A DNA stretch of 17,963 bases from RPQJ01 sp031404015. Lineage in GTDB: Bacteria; Pseudomonadota; Gammaproteobacteria; Steroidobacterales; Steroidobacteraceae. The translations under genes were made by a program, and so were the position numbers. The stretch is from contig JANNGT010000007.1 in assembly GCA_031404015.1 (NCBI GenBank), positions 1 to 17,963 on the forward strand, in the 5' to 3' direction. The notes below the pieces were generated by a model, which had not been told where the DNA came from, did not search any database, and worked only from the letters and a program-made list of their open reading frames with translations. Shown piece after piece: positions 6,688-12,092 of the stretch (its first letter is position 1; every line of letters starts with the position of its first letter).

Positions 6688-6745
6688 GCCTAACGCCTGA
6701 GTTGAGCCGCCCCGCTGCGGGGTCGGCTTGAACGATTTGTTAGCC
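6688..6745 (-). repeat. attC site 5 (58 bp), between cassettes 5 and 6
   Basis: The minus strand runs from GGCTAAC (6745-6739) to GTTAGGC (6694-6688). Inner arms AAATCGTTCAAGCCG and CGGCTCAACTCAGGCG flank a GC-rich hairpin (CCCCGCAGCGGGG). It is of the 58-60 bp class. Confidence 0.92.
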
Positions 6746-7234
6746 ACCATTTGCTATCAACAAAGACTGAACAAGCTTTTCTGATATGTCGGACGGCTGG
6801 CCTCTCCAAACAATCTTTCCGGATCTGTTGATGAATATTGCGTAAGGTAAAGCCCTTATCCTTAAAGCCTTGTGTAAGCTCTTGCCGCCTTCTACAGCAT
6901 GAGGGTAATTCATTGGATACTTTCCAAGGAAAGTTGCAATTTCTTCTTTAGACTCTTCCGTTACGCCAATAACGACGAGGCCTTTACCTGAATATTTTTT
7001 ATATAAATCGTTGAATTCCGGAATTGACTCTCTGCAAGGGGCACACCATGTGGCCCAAAAATCGATGAGTATCAGTGTGTTATTTTTTAGAACTGGAGGA
7101 TCGGTTAGGTATTGAAGATCATTTTCAGGAAGTTGTTTGCCTAGTTTTACCCCATTATAAAGGTCAAGGGGACCCGCATTGGAAAGCGAACTTCCGATGA
7201 GCACGATTAGTAAGCAGAGGACAATTCTTTTCAT
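6740..7234 (-). CDS. Exported TlpA/ResA-like thioredoxin-fold protein, AT-rich, cassette 5
   Basis: This 164-aa protein starts at ATG 7234 with a signal peptide (MKRIVLCLLIVLIGSSLSNA). A thioredoxin-like domain follows, with LILIDFWATWCAPCRESIPEF carrying the CAPC redox pair (Cys64, Cys67) and the cis-Pro in RALPYAIF (Pro130). Such periplasmic proteins reduce or exchange disulfides, for example during cytochrome c maturation; the partner here is unknown. The gene is clearly richer in A+T than everything around it and uses AT-ending codons (AAA, ATT, TTT), which suggests a recent foreign source. The ATG is only 3 nt after the attC4 core, without a clear ribosome site. The stop TAA is part of the attC5 core. 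Confidence 0.92.
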   Translation of the reverse strand: MKRIVLCLLIVLIGSSLSNAGPLDLYNGVKLGKQLPENDLQYLTDPPVLKNNTLILIDFWATWCAPCRESIPEFNDLYKKYSGKGLVVIGVTEESKEEIATFLGKYPMNYPHAVEGGKSLHKALRIRALPYAIFINRSGKIVWRGQPSDISEKLVQSLLIANGG

Positions 7235-7237
7235 GGG

Positions 7238-7325
7238 GCCTAACGCCCGCGATAACCGACGCGGCAGCGGATGGTCAAGCGGCACATTTACCTTGATGCG
7301 CGTTCGGTCGATCGCGAGGTTAAGC
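7238..7325 (-). repeat. attC site 4 (88 bp), between cassettes 4 and 5
   Basis: The minus strand runs from GCTTAAC (7325-7319) to GTTAGGC (7244-7238). Inner arms CGCGATCGACCGA and TCGGTTATCGCGGGCG pair. The length equals attC1, 2 and 12, but the arms differ from those three. Confidence 0.88.
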
Positions 7326-7601
7326 CGCAGACACCGAAATCTTTACGCCGAGACTCTGCAGGACCTTGAGCACCGTGTCGTAGCGCGGCTTTGCTCCAGG
7401 CGTCAGCGCCTTGTACAGGCTTTCCCTACCGAGACCACTACTCTCGGCAATCGCGCTCATACCGCGAGCCTTTGCAACGTTTCCGACCGCCGCGAGAAAG
7501 ACGTCCGGATTAGGGTCCTCAAGTGCGGCCGTCAAATACTCGGCCACGACCTCGTCATCTACGAGGTACGCACTTGCATCGAATTCAGTGACTCGCGCCA
7601 T
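7320..7601 (-). CDS. HigA-like antitoxin (COG3636), intact, cassette 4
   Basis: This 93-aa protein has the addiction-module antidote layout: an N-terminal toxin-binding part (YLVDDEVVAEYLTAALED) and a C-terminal XRE-type HTH (about 50-88, GMSAIAESSGLGRESLYKALT and YDTVLKVLQSLGV). It should bind the promoter inverted repeats at 7893-7927. It begins at ATG 7601, 3 nt after the stop of the restored toxin frame, with AAAGGAG upstream as ribosome site. The stop TAA is provided by the attC4 R'' core. It is intact although its toxin partner is frameshifted, so it may now serve only as repressor or as protection against related toxins such as that of cassette 12 (inference). Confidence 0.9.
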   Translation of the reverse strand: MARVTEFDASAYLVDDEVVAEYLTAALEDPNPDVFLAAVGNVAKARGMSAIAESSGLGRESLYKALTPGAKPRYDTVLKVLQSLGVKISVSAA

Positions 7602-7604
7602 AAC

Positions 7605-7902
7605 TCACTCCTTTCCCAGCTCCGTCAGCAAACGCTTCGCCCGAGCGATATCGCGCACTTGACTGGACTTACCGCCGCCGCAGCAACAACAGCACGAACT
7701 TTCCGGTGCGTGCGAAGTAAATGCGGTATCCCGCACCTACGTGAATCCGCATCTCGTGGACTCCGCCTCCAACGCTCTTCGTGTCTCCGAGATTGCCGAA
7801 TCTGGCCGAATCGATCCGTGCGATGACCCTCGCCTTCGCCCGAGCATCGCGAAGTTCCGACAACCAATGCGAAAAGACGTCCGACTGCCGGATTTGGTAC
7901 AC
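7605..7902 (-). pseudogene. RelE/HigB-like toxin, frameshifted, cassette 4
   Basis: The frame starts with GTG at 7902 (MYQIRQSDVFSHWL) and follows the COG3657-type 'addiction module killer' pattern (ARAKARVIARIDSARFGNLGD, GAGYRIYFARTGKFVLLLL) until TAA at 7669-7671. The missing end is present in another frame: CGGGKSSQVRDIARAKRLL to TGA 7605-7607. The two join if one base near 7683 is removed (or two added), inside a GCGGCGGCGG run. The lost part includes the KSSQ motif that the intact cassette 12 toxin keeps (GDKSSQ). The product is probably inactive, unless the shift is a base-call error or ribosomal slippage. Toxin precedes antitoxin as in HigBA. Confidence 0.8.
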
Positions 7903-7910
7903 AAACCAAA
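7893..7910. promoter_or_regulatory. Second inverted repeat at the cassette 4 toxin start
   Basis: A perfect inverted repeat TTTGGT-N6-ACCAAA surrounds the GTG start codon (7900-7902) and abuts the -10 box. It is a candidate second operator half for the antitoxin; no equal is seen in cassette 12. Confidence 0.45.
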
Positions 7911-7937
7911 AGTATCCGTATGGATACAGACCGTCAA
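7909..7937 (-). promoter_or_regulatory. Predicted sigma70-type promoter of toxin-antitoxin cassette 4
   Basis: On the minus strand TTGACG (7937-7932), 17 bp, then TACTTT (7914-7909). The GTG start codon lies 6 nt farther on, so the transcript would be leaderless. The -35 box, spacer length and -10-to-start distance are identical to those of cassette 12. Confidence 0.65.
7912..7927. promoter_or_regulatory. Inverted repeat operator candidate, cassette 4
   Basis: Perfect GTATCC-N4-GGATAC inverted repeat overlapping the -10 box and spacer. It corresponds to GTAGCC-N4-GGCTAC at 1993-2008 in the other HigBA-like cassette. Confidence 0.6.
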
Positions 7938-7959
7938 CTGCAGCGGGCGATCTGCTGCG

Positions 7960-8019
7960 GTCTAACGCCAGAATTAGGCCGCGCCGCGAAGCGGCGGCGG
8001 CTTGAATGAATTGTTAGAC
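7960..8019 (-). repeat. attC site 3 (60 bp), between cassettes 3 and 4
   Basis: The minus strand runs from GTCTAAC (8019-8013) to GTTAGAC (7966-7960), with arms AATTCATTCAAGCCG and CGGCCTAATTCTGGCG and an internal GCCGCTTCGCGGC hairpin. It closely resembles attC11. Confidence 0.93.
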
Positions 8020-8757
8020 CGCGGCCAGGACTGCAACGGCATGTCCAAGAGCATGCGCAATGATTGCTGCCTCAAGCCCGTAGCGCCAATACAAGATGCC
8101 GAACAAGATTCCTGGGACGGTGTTGCCGATAATGATGTAGGTGACGACGGAAAGATTGAGGTTTGCGCCCATCGCTGCAGCAGCAGGTAGGTGCAAGACA
8201 CCAAACAGCAGTGCGGCGACCACGATGGCCGCCACTATGTGGGACGTACGCGGGAGGCCAATCCGCTTTTGAATGAAGCGCCATGGCAGCCAAACTAGCA
8301 CTGTCATTAGTCCCCAGCGCATGAGTATCTCTTCTGTCACGCCGCCGTAGAGAATTTTCGCGGCAACAGGGATTTCAATAGCTTGGCCAAGAGCAAGAAG
8401 CTCGGAGGGAGCTATGCGTGCTAGAAGCACAAGCAAGCCGCCGACAAGAAATCCACAAATCGCGGCAGGAATGAGTTGAATTTTTAGCGCGGGCCATACA
8501 CCGCTGCCGGACAGCGCAGCTTCAATGACGGGGGCCCCAAGCCCGAGCGGGCGTGAGAGGGCCACGCCGCCCCATACAGCTAGGGCAACAAGCACGCCGC
8601 TCTGCAAAATACTTGCTGCCACTGCAACTCCGAACGGAACGTTCGGCGACGCCTTATCGGCTAGCTGTGGTAGTACGGTAAGTGACAAAACGACGACGCC
8701 GGCCATTGCAGCGAGCCAAAGTGCGGCGCCTAAGCGAAGCCTCGGGTTTTCTAGCAC
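8014..8757 (-). CDS. CPBP (CAAX/Abi family) intramembrane metalloprotease, cassette 3
   Basis: This 247-aa protein has about six to seven hydrophobic helices. The family motifs are in order: motif 1 TEEILMRWG (Glu142, Glu143, Arg147), motif 2 FGVLHL (Phe185, His189) and motif 3 HALGH (His235, His239). These residues bind the metal and activate water in CPBP proteases, which in bacteria process membrane peptides or give bacteriocin self-immunity; the substrate here is unknown. The start is GTG at 8757, supported by GGAGG 6 nt upstream; the ATG codons available lie much farther in. The stop TAA is supplied by the attC3 R'' core. Confidence 0.92.
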   Translation of the reverse strand: MLENPRLRLGAALWLAAMAGVVVLSLTVLPQLADKASPNVPFGVAVAASILQSGVLVALAVWGGVALSRPLGLGAPVIEAALSGSGVWPALKIQLIPAAICGFLVGGLLVLLARIAPSELLALGQAIEIPVAAKILYGGVTEEILMRWGLMTVLVWLPWRFIQKRIGLPRTSHIVAAIVVAALLFGVLHLPAAAAMGANLNLSVVTYIIIGNTVPGILFGILYWRYGLEAAIIAHALGHAVAVLAAV

Positions 8758-8787
8758 TTGAGGCCTCCAAAAGGCTCGTTCTGAGCG

Positions 8788-8875
8788 GTCTAACGTCTTC
8801 GCTGAGCGCCGCGGCTGCAGCGGTTTAGGCTTGGCACTTTATCCTTCACGCGTGCGCTCCAGCGAATAGTTAGGC
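8788..8875 (-). repeat. attC site 2 (88 bp), between cassettes 2 and 3
   Basis: The minus strand runs from GCCTAAC (8875-8869) to GTTAGAC (8794-8788). Arms TTCGCTGGAGCGC and GCGCTCAGCGAAGACG pair well (GAGCGC with GCGCTC). It shares arms with attC1 and attC12. Confidence 0.92.
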
Positions 8876-8901
8876 CGCATGTCCCAAACGCGGCTTGAAT
8901 G

Positions 8902-9201
8902 CTAACGCCCATGCTTTCCGTCCACATACGCACCGGGCATCCACGCTAGCACGATGCTGGGAAGGTTCGACTTGATGAGCGATCGAACTTCGCTCATCTC
9001 CGAATCGCTGAGATAGTCGTCTTCCATCCACACCTTCTCAAGGTCCGGAAAGCCATTGAGAACAGACAGGACGTTGCGGTAGCCAATTTCGCGCACAAGT
9101 TTCGCGTCTACAAACAACTCCGTGACCTCTTCGGCATGCCTGAGCGCCCAGTCGAGTTGCTGGGTGCTTGCTACACTGAGCCGCATCCGGGCACACGACA
9201 T
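8902..9201 (-). CDS. Hypothetical 99-aa protein, cassette 2
   Basis: The open frame runs from ATG 9201 (an alternative start is ATG 9186) to TAG 8902. I do not recognise a family. The middle has spaced Leu/Val residues (VTELFVDAKLV, VLSVLNGFPDLEKVWM, LIKSNLPSIVLAW) that resemble a short leucine-rich-repeat or alpha/beta fold, but this is weak. It has no signal peptide, no membrane helix and an acidic middle (MEDDYLSDSEMSEV). It fills the interval between attC1 and attC2 in the common cassette direction, which is the best reason to believe it is a gene. It has no own promoter that I can see. Confidence 0.65.
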   Translation of the reverse strand: MSCARMRLSVASTQQLDWALRHAEEVTELFVDAKLVREIGYRNVLSVLNGFPDLEKVWMEDDYLSDSEMSEVRSLIKSNLPSIVLAWMPGAYVDGKHGR

Positions 9202-9230
9202 TTCTGGTCACCGCTACCCGACTCGATGCG

Positions 9231-9318
9231 GCCTAACGATGAAGCTGAGCGCGCCCAGGGGCCACGGCATGACAAGACAGATTACCGATCAAGGCCGCGC
9301 TCCAGCGACATGTTAGAC
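9231..9318 (-). repeat. attC site 1 (88 bp), between cassettes 1 and 2
   Basis: The minus strand runs from GTCTAAC (9318-9312) to GTTAGGC (9237-9231). Arms GCTGGAGCGCG and CGCGCTCAGC pair. It is the first attC after the integrase and ends cassette 1. Confidence 0.92.
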
Positions 9319-9322
9319 CTGC

Positions 9323-9589
9323 TTAGCCTGCCTTCAGCTCTTCTTTTAATACGCGCCTCAGGGTCGCTTCATCAACGGATGTGGAACTCGTAGCTCGCCG
9401 CAGGGCTTGGTTGATGAGCGTCTGGTATCCAGTTCCCTCGGACTCCGCCTTCGCCTTGAACGTCATTAGAAGATCATTGTCGAGCATGATCGTTATACGA
9501 GTCTTGCCTTTCGCCTCCGCCTGAAGCCGCGCGAGGTGAGGAACGCTCTTGGCGCGCTTTGCCTTCGAGAAATCGTACTGCTTACGCAT
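9323..9589 (-). CDS. brnA: BrnA family antitoxin, cassette 1
   Basis: From ATG 9589 the product has 88 aa and starts MRKQYDFSKAKRAK, the usual BrnA opening. The C-terminal half (TRITIMLDNDLLMTFKAKAESEGTGYQTLINQALR) is the ribbon-helix-helix-like DNA-binding and dimer region. It neutralises BrnT and represses the operon, probably through the palindrome at 9847-9867. It overlaps the brnT stop by 8 nt (ATGCGTAA), so translation is coupled. The longer upstream frame (to 9667) is inside brnT and is not the start. Its stop is 4 bp before attC1. Confidence 0.93.
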   Translation of the reverse strand: MRKQYDFSKAKRAKSVPHLARLQAEAKGKTRITIMLDNDLLMTFKAKAESEGTGYQTLINQALRRATSSTSVDEATLRRVLKEELKAG

Positions 9590-9854
9590 AGAAAGCTGCC
9601 TCCTTACGGGTGGACTTGCGCGCCGAGATGAGGCGTATTCGGCTATCGGCGCGAAGCGCATAGACAATAGTCAGAAGTCGAGCGTTCGCGCTCATTCCGA
9701 TTAGCACCCAGCGCGATTCGCCAGCCGCACTGTCATCTTCCTGGGCCAGTGCAAGTGGATCGAGCAGGGCTGATGCACCCTCCTCAAAGCTCACTCCGTG
9801 CTTCTTGAGGTTTGCAGCCGCCTTGGCAGCGTCCCACTCAATTTCCATATGCAT
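9582..9854 (-). CDS. brnT: BrnT family ribonuclease toxin, first cassette
   Basis: The 90-aa product (from ATG 9854; ATG 9848 is an equal choice) has the BrnT signatures: IEWDAAKAAANLKKHGVSFEEG near the N-terminus and RIRLISARKSTRKEAAFY at the C-terminus, with WVLIGMSANARLLTIVYA between. BrnT is a RelE-fold ribonuclease that halts translation. All core family positions that I can judge are present, so it appears intact. With brnA it forms cassette 1, next to the attI site, where a new insertion would be placed last in time. The promoter and operator candidates lie directly over and before the start codon. Confidence 0.93.
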   Translation of the reverse strand: MHMEIEWDAAKAAANLKKHGVSFEEGASALLDPLALAQEDDSAAGESRWVLIGMSANARLLTIVYALRADSRIRLISARKSTRKEAAFYA

Positions 9855-9867
9855 ATCCTATGCATAT
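9847..9867. promoter_or_regulatory. Perfect palindrome over the brnT start, BrnA operator candidate
   Basis: ATATGCATA (9847-9855) and TATGCATAT (9859-9867) form a perfect 9-bp inverted repeat with a 3-bp spacer. Each half is itself nearly palindromic around TGCA. It covers both possible brnT start codons and the downstream edge of the predicted -10 box. A ribbon-helix-helix antitoxin dimer pair is the natural ligand (inference). Confidence 0.6.
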
Positions 9868-9892
9868 TCGAACCGGAAAGGCAATCAGTCAA
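9864..9892 (-). promoter_or_regulatory. Predicted promoter of brnTA
   Basis: On the minus strand TTGACT (9892-9887), 17 bp, then GAATAT (9869-9864). The -35 box is good and the -10 box is weak (3 of 6). It overlaps the brnTA palindrome, as expected for an autoregulated operon. Confidence 0.45.
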
Positions 9893-9920
9893 ATCGGCGA
9901 CTGGCGAACGCTACTGGCAG

Positions 9921-9990
9921 GTCTAACAGGATTTAGCTGTGGACCGTTGGGACGGTCGCGTCGGAATCATTTCCGGTATTTCCCCGCTAA
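9921..9990 (-). promoter_or_regulatory. attI recombination site region
   Basis: The minus-strand core GTTAGAC (9927-9921) marks the boundary between the integrase side and cassette 1. No partner R'' core is found at attC distance upstream, so it fits attI instead of attC. A perfect inverted repeat GACCGT-N4-ACGGTC lies at 9942-9957 and could belong to integrase binding. The right limit is a guess. Confidence 0.6.
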
Positions 9991-10034
9991 GTGGCCGCAT
10001 ATGGGGGTAACGATCCTTGTAAGTAGTTGGTCTA

Positions 10035-10063
10035 AATAAACCATCAAAGCATTGGACCGTCAA
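10035..10063 (-). promoter_or_regulatory. Predicted cassette promoter Pc
   Basis: On the minus strand TTGACG (10063-10058), 17 bp, then TTTATT (10040-10035), pointing toward the cassettes. The match is 5/6 at -35 and 4/6 at -10. It lies between intI and attI, where many integrons carry Pc. The -35 hexamer is the same as in the two HigBA-like cassettes. Confidence 0.5.
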
Positions 10064-10086
10064 TTGGCCGTTGGGATTTAGGCCGC

Positions 10087-10725
10087 ATGGATCCGCATAA
10101 GGACCCGCCCTCCACCGCTCATCACCCGCCCCGTCTTCTCGACGAGGTGCGCGACAAGCTGCGCACCCTGCACTACAGCTACCGCACGGAGCAGCAGTAC
10201 CTGCAGTGGGTGCGTCGCTACATCCTCTTTCACGGCAAGCGGCACCCCAGGACAACGGGTGCGCCCGAGCTCGAGGCATTTCTCACGCACCTCGCCGTGA
10301 CGCGCCAGGTTTCCGCCGCCACGCAGAACCAGGCGCTGGCCGCCCTGCTGTTCCTCTACCAGAAAGTGCTCGGGATCGAGCTGCCCTGGCTCAAGGAAGT
10401 GGTGCGCGCGAAGGCGTCGCGTCGGCTGCCGGTCGTGCTCACGCACACGGAAGTGCGTGCGGTCCTCGCCCGGTTGCAGGACGAGTACTGGCTGATCGCT
10501 TGCATCCTGTACGGCGGCGGGCTGCGCCTGCAGAAGGCGCTGCAGCTGCGCGTGAAAGACGTCGACTTCGACCTCCGTCAGCTCGTCGTCCGCAGCGGCA
10601 AGGGCAACAAGGATCGCGTCACCATCCTGCCCGAGGCCGTGGTCGAGCCGCTGCAACGGCACCTCGACGTCGTTCTTGCGCAGCATGCGCAGGCGATGCG
10701 CAACTGTCCGCCGCTGACGACATAG
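10087..10725 (+). pseudogene. intI: Integron integrase IntI, 3'-truncated
   Basis: The 212-codon frame begins MDPHKDPPSTAHHPPRLLDE and shows the integron integrase pattern: LRTLHYSYRTEQQYLQWVRRYILFHGKRHP in the N-terminal core-binding domain, LAALLFLYQKVLG, LPWLKEVVRAK and RRLPVVLTHTEV. The catalytic box I Arg is in YGGGLRLQKALQLRVKDVDFD; the common Glu two residues after it is replaced by Lys. Homology ends near residue 200. A full IntI has about 320-340 aa, so box II (HxxR, His/Trp and the Tyr nucleophile) and the integron-specific additional domain are missing. The final residues (MRNCPPLTT) read into the antisense of a cupin gene. It is divergent from the cassettes, as in complete integrons. 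Recombinase activity is not expected. Confidence 0.92.
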
Positions 10726-10928
10726 GACACCTTCGGCGGATGCGTGTGCCATTGATCGCGCTCACCCGGTCGCAACGTGTACTCGACGACCCGCACCCGC
10801 GCGTTGTCGAGCAGCACGTGGAACCGATCTGGCGAAGCACGGACCGAGTCGATCTCGTTCGCTGGCTGGGCGCTCGCCGTGAATGCCAAAAGCATCGCGA
10901 GCGCAGGCAAGCCGCATCGCGACCTCAC
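10690..10928 (-). pseudogene. Exported cupin-domain protein, 3'-truncated by fusion to intI
   Basis: The gene begins with GTG 10928, overlapping the TGA of the DUF1348 gene (GTGA), so it was the last gene of that operon. A signal peptide (LPALAMLLAFTASAQPA) is followed by the cupin start: ARVRVVEYTLRPGERDQWHTHPPKVSYVVSGGQLRIA, including the metal-binding His pair in HTH. Then homology stops and the frame runs into the antisense of intI until 10578. About half of the cupin barrel is gone. The breakpoint is approximate (10,680-10,725). The intact protein would be a small periplasmic cupin of unknown ligand. Confidence 0.82.
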
Positions 10929-11404
10929 AGTCCCAGGTCCGACAACGACGGGTGATCGTCCGGGCGCCGTCCCAGCGGCCAGTGAAATTTCCGCCCGCTC
11001 GCAGTGATCGCGAGGTCGTTGATGCTGGCGATGCGCCGTCGCATGAAGCCGTGGTCGTCGAACTCCCAGTTCTCGTTACCATACGAGCGATACCAGTTGC
11101 CGACGACGTCCTGCCACTCGTAGGCGAAGCGCACGGCGATCCGATGGCCGTGAAAGGCCCACAGTTCCTTGATCAGCCGGTACTCCAGTTCGCGGTTCCA
11201 CTTGCGCACGAGGAAGTCGCGGATCGCTTCGCGACCCGAGAGGAACTCCGCGCGATTGCGCCAGGTGCTGTCGAGCGTGTAGGCAAGCGCCACGCGCTCG
11301 GGATCATGCGTGTTCCAGGCGTCCTCGGCCATTCGCACTTTCTGCGTGGCCGAATCGCCGTCGAATGGCGGGAACGGTGGGCGCGGAATCTCGGGCAGGC
11401 TCAT
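10925..11404 (-). CDS. DUF1348 / nuclear transport factor 2-like protein
   Basis: This 159-aa protein matches COG3558 (DUF1348): ATQKVRMAEDAWNTHDPERVALAYT, DSTWRNRAEFLSGREAI, DFLVRKWNRELEYRLIKELWAF and RIAVRFAYEWQDVVGNWYRSYGNENWEFD. The fold is a SnoaL/NTF2-like cone. The biochemical role is unknown, and members are small cytosolic proteins. It lies 27 bp after the SnoaL-like gene and overlaps the cupin start, so the three genes form one operon. Full length, no defect seen. Confidence 0.9.
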   Translation of the reverse strand: MSLPEIPRPPFPPFDGDSATQKVRMAEDAWNTHDPERVALAYTLDSTWRNRAEFLSGREAIRDFLVRKWNRELEYRLIKELWAFHGHRIAVRFAYEWQDVVGNWYRSYGNENWEFDDHGFMRRRIASINDLAITASGRKFHWPLGRRPDDHPSLSDLGL

Positions 11405-11431
11405 GTCTGTTCCTTGCGCGTGCGCGCAGCG

Positions 11432-11869
11432 TCATGCGTTCGTCAGGCCTTGCCGCAACTGCATGTAGACACCGAGTCGATCGGTGATCTGCCAATGTCC
11501 GGTCAGTCGACCCGCGTCCACGTAGTAAACCGTGGCGCCGGACATCTTGATGGTATTGCCCGTGGCCGGAAACCCCGGGATGTCTCCCCGGTGCGTGGCG
11601 GACCACAGCCACGTGATGATCACCTTGTGTTCGTCGGCCAGCATTTCCTGCACGCTGAAGCACTGATCCGGAAACGGTGCGCGCGACACTTTCACTCGAT
11701 CCTTGTATTGCGCCAGGTCGAGCACTTCACGGTCCCACGGATCACCTGGATCGTGGTGTACCGTGTACGTGTGCGCGACGTATTTCCCGGCGGCTTCGTA
11801 GTTGCCGTCGTTCCACACGTCCGCCAGGAATTGCGTCAGCAGCGTTTTGTTGGCCTCGGCGTTCGACAT
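11432..11869 (-). CDS. SnoaL-like ester cyclase / polyketide cyclase family protein
   Basis: This 145-aa protein has the SnoaL-like pattern: NKTLLTQFLADVWNDGNYEAAGKYVAHTYTVHHDP, FPDQCFSVQEMLADEHKVIITWLWSATHRGD, PATGNTIKMSGATVYYVDAGRLTGHWQITDRLGVYMQL. It has an NTF2-like cone fold. Family members are mostly annotated as ester cyclases, but the substrate is rarely known and most are not in polyketide clusters. It is the first gene of the cyclase-DUF1348-cupin operon. No signal peptide is present. Confidence 0.88.
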   Translation of the reverse strand: MSNAEANKTLLTQFLADVWNDGNYEAAGKYVAHTYTVHHDPGDPWDREVLDLAQYKDRVKVSRAPFPDQCFSVQEMLADEHKVIITWLWSATHRGDIPGFPATGNTIKMSGATVYYVDAGRLTGHWQITDRLGVYMQLRQGLTNA

Positions 11870-12052
11870 CGCAGATTTCCCTGGGATTCACGTCGCAGTC
11901 AGGCGGTATCCAGTAATGCATGCGGATACTTGTCGGCGACCTGCAATCAGGCTACTCCATCTGGATTCCTGGCTGAAGCGACTGGATTTTCGCTCGCTAG
12001 AGAAGGTTCGAACCCAGGTTTCCCAGGTTAGTGGCCCGCTCCACGCGCACGC
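11870..12052. other. Gene-free spacer with a tRNA T-arm-like fragment
   Basis: No gene is seen here. The stretch TTCGAACCCAGGTT near 12,007-12,020 matches TTCGAACCTAGGTT of the tRNA-Gln T-arm (about 12,110-12,123) at 13 of 14 positions in the same orientation. The rest of a tRNA is absent. It should also hold the promoter of the cyclase operon, not clearly recognised. Confidence 0.4.
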
Positions 12053-12092
12053 AAAAATGAAAAGGCCCGCACGAAGCGGGCCATTTCATTTT
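12053..12092. terminator. Strong hairpin terminator after tRNA-Gln, bidirectional shape
   Basis: GGCCCGC (12064-12070), loop ACGAA, GCGGGCC (12076-12082), flanked by A-rich and T-rich arms that extend the pairing to about 18 bp with one mismatch. On the minus strand the U-run follows the stem directly after the tRNA CCA end. Confidence 0.85.

Noticed and set aside
7238..7285. Thioredoxin start at the upstream ATG (7285)
   Set aside because: That extension is translated attC4; the signal peptide begins at ATG 7234.
9928..10086. LexA (SOS) box for intI
   Set aside because: No CTGT-N8-ACAG pattern seen; the CTGT near 9937 has no partner.
1..10086. CRISPR array from the repeated sites
   Set aside because: The repeats are paired-core attC hairpins at gene boundaries with kilobase spacing, not short equal spacers.
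1..10725. Transposase or insertion sequence in the array
   Set aside because: No transposase-like protein and no terminal inverted repeats with target duplications were recognised.
10078..10752. Minus-strand frame opposite intI
   Set aside because: The plus strand has clear integrase motifs; the opposite frame has no family pattern.
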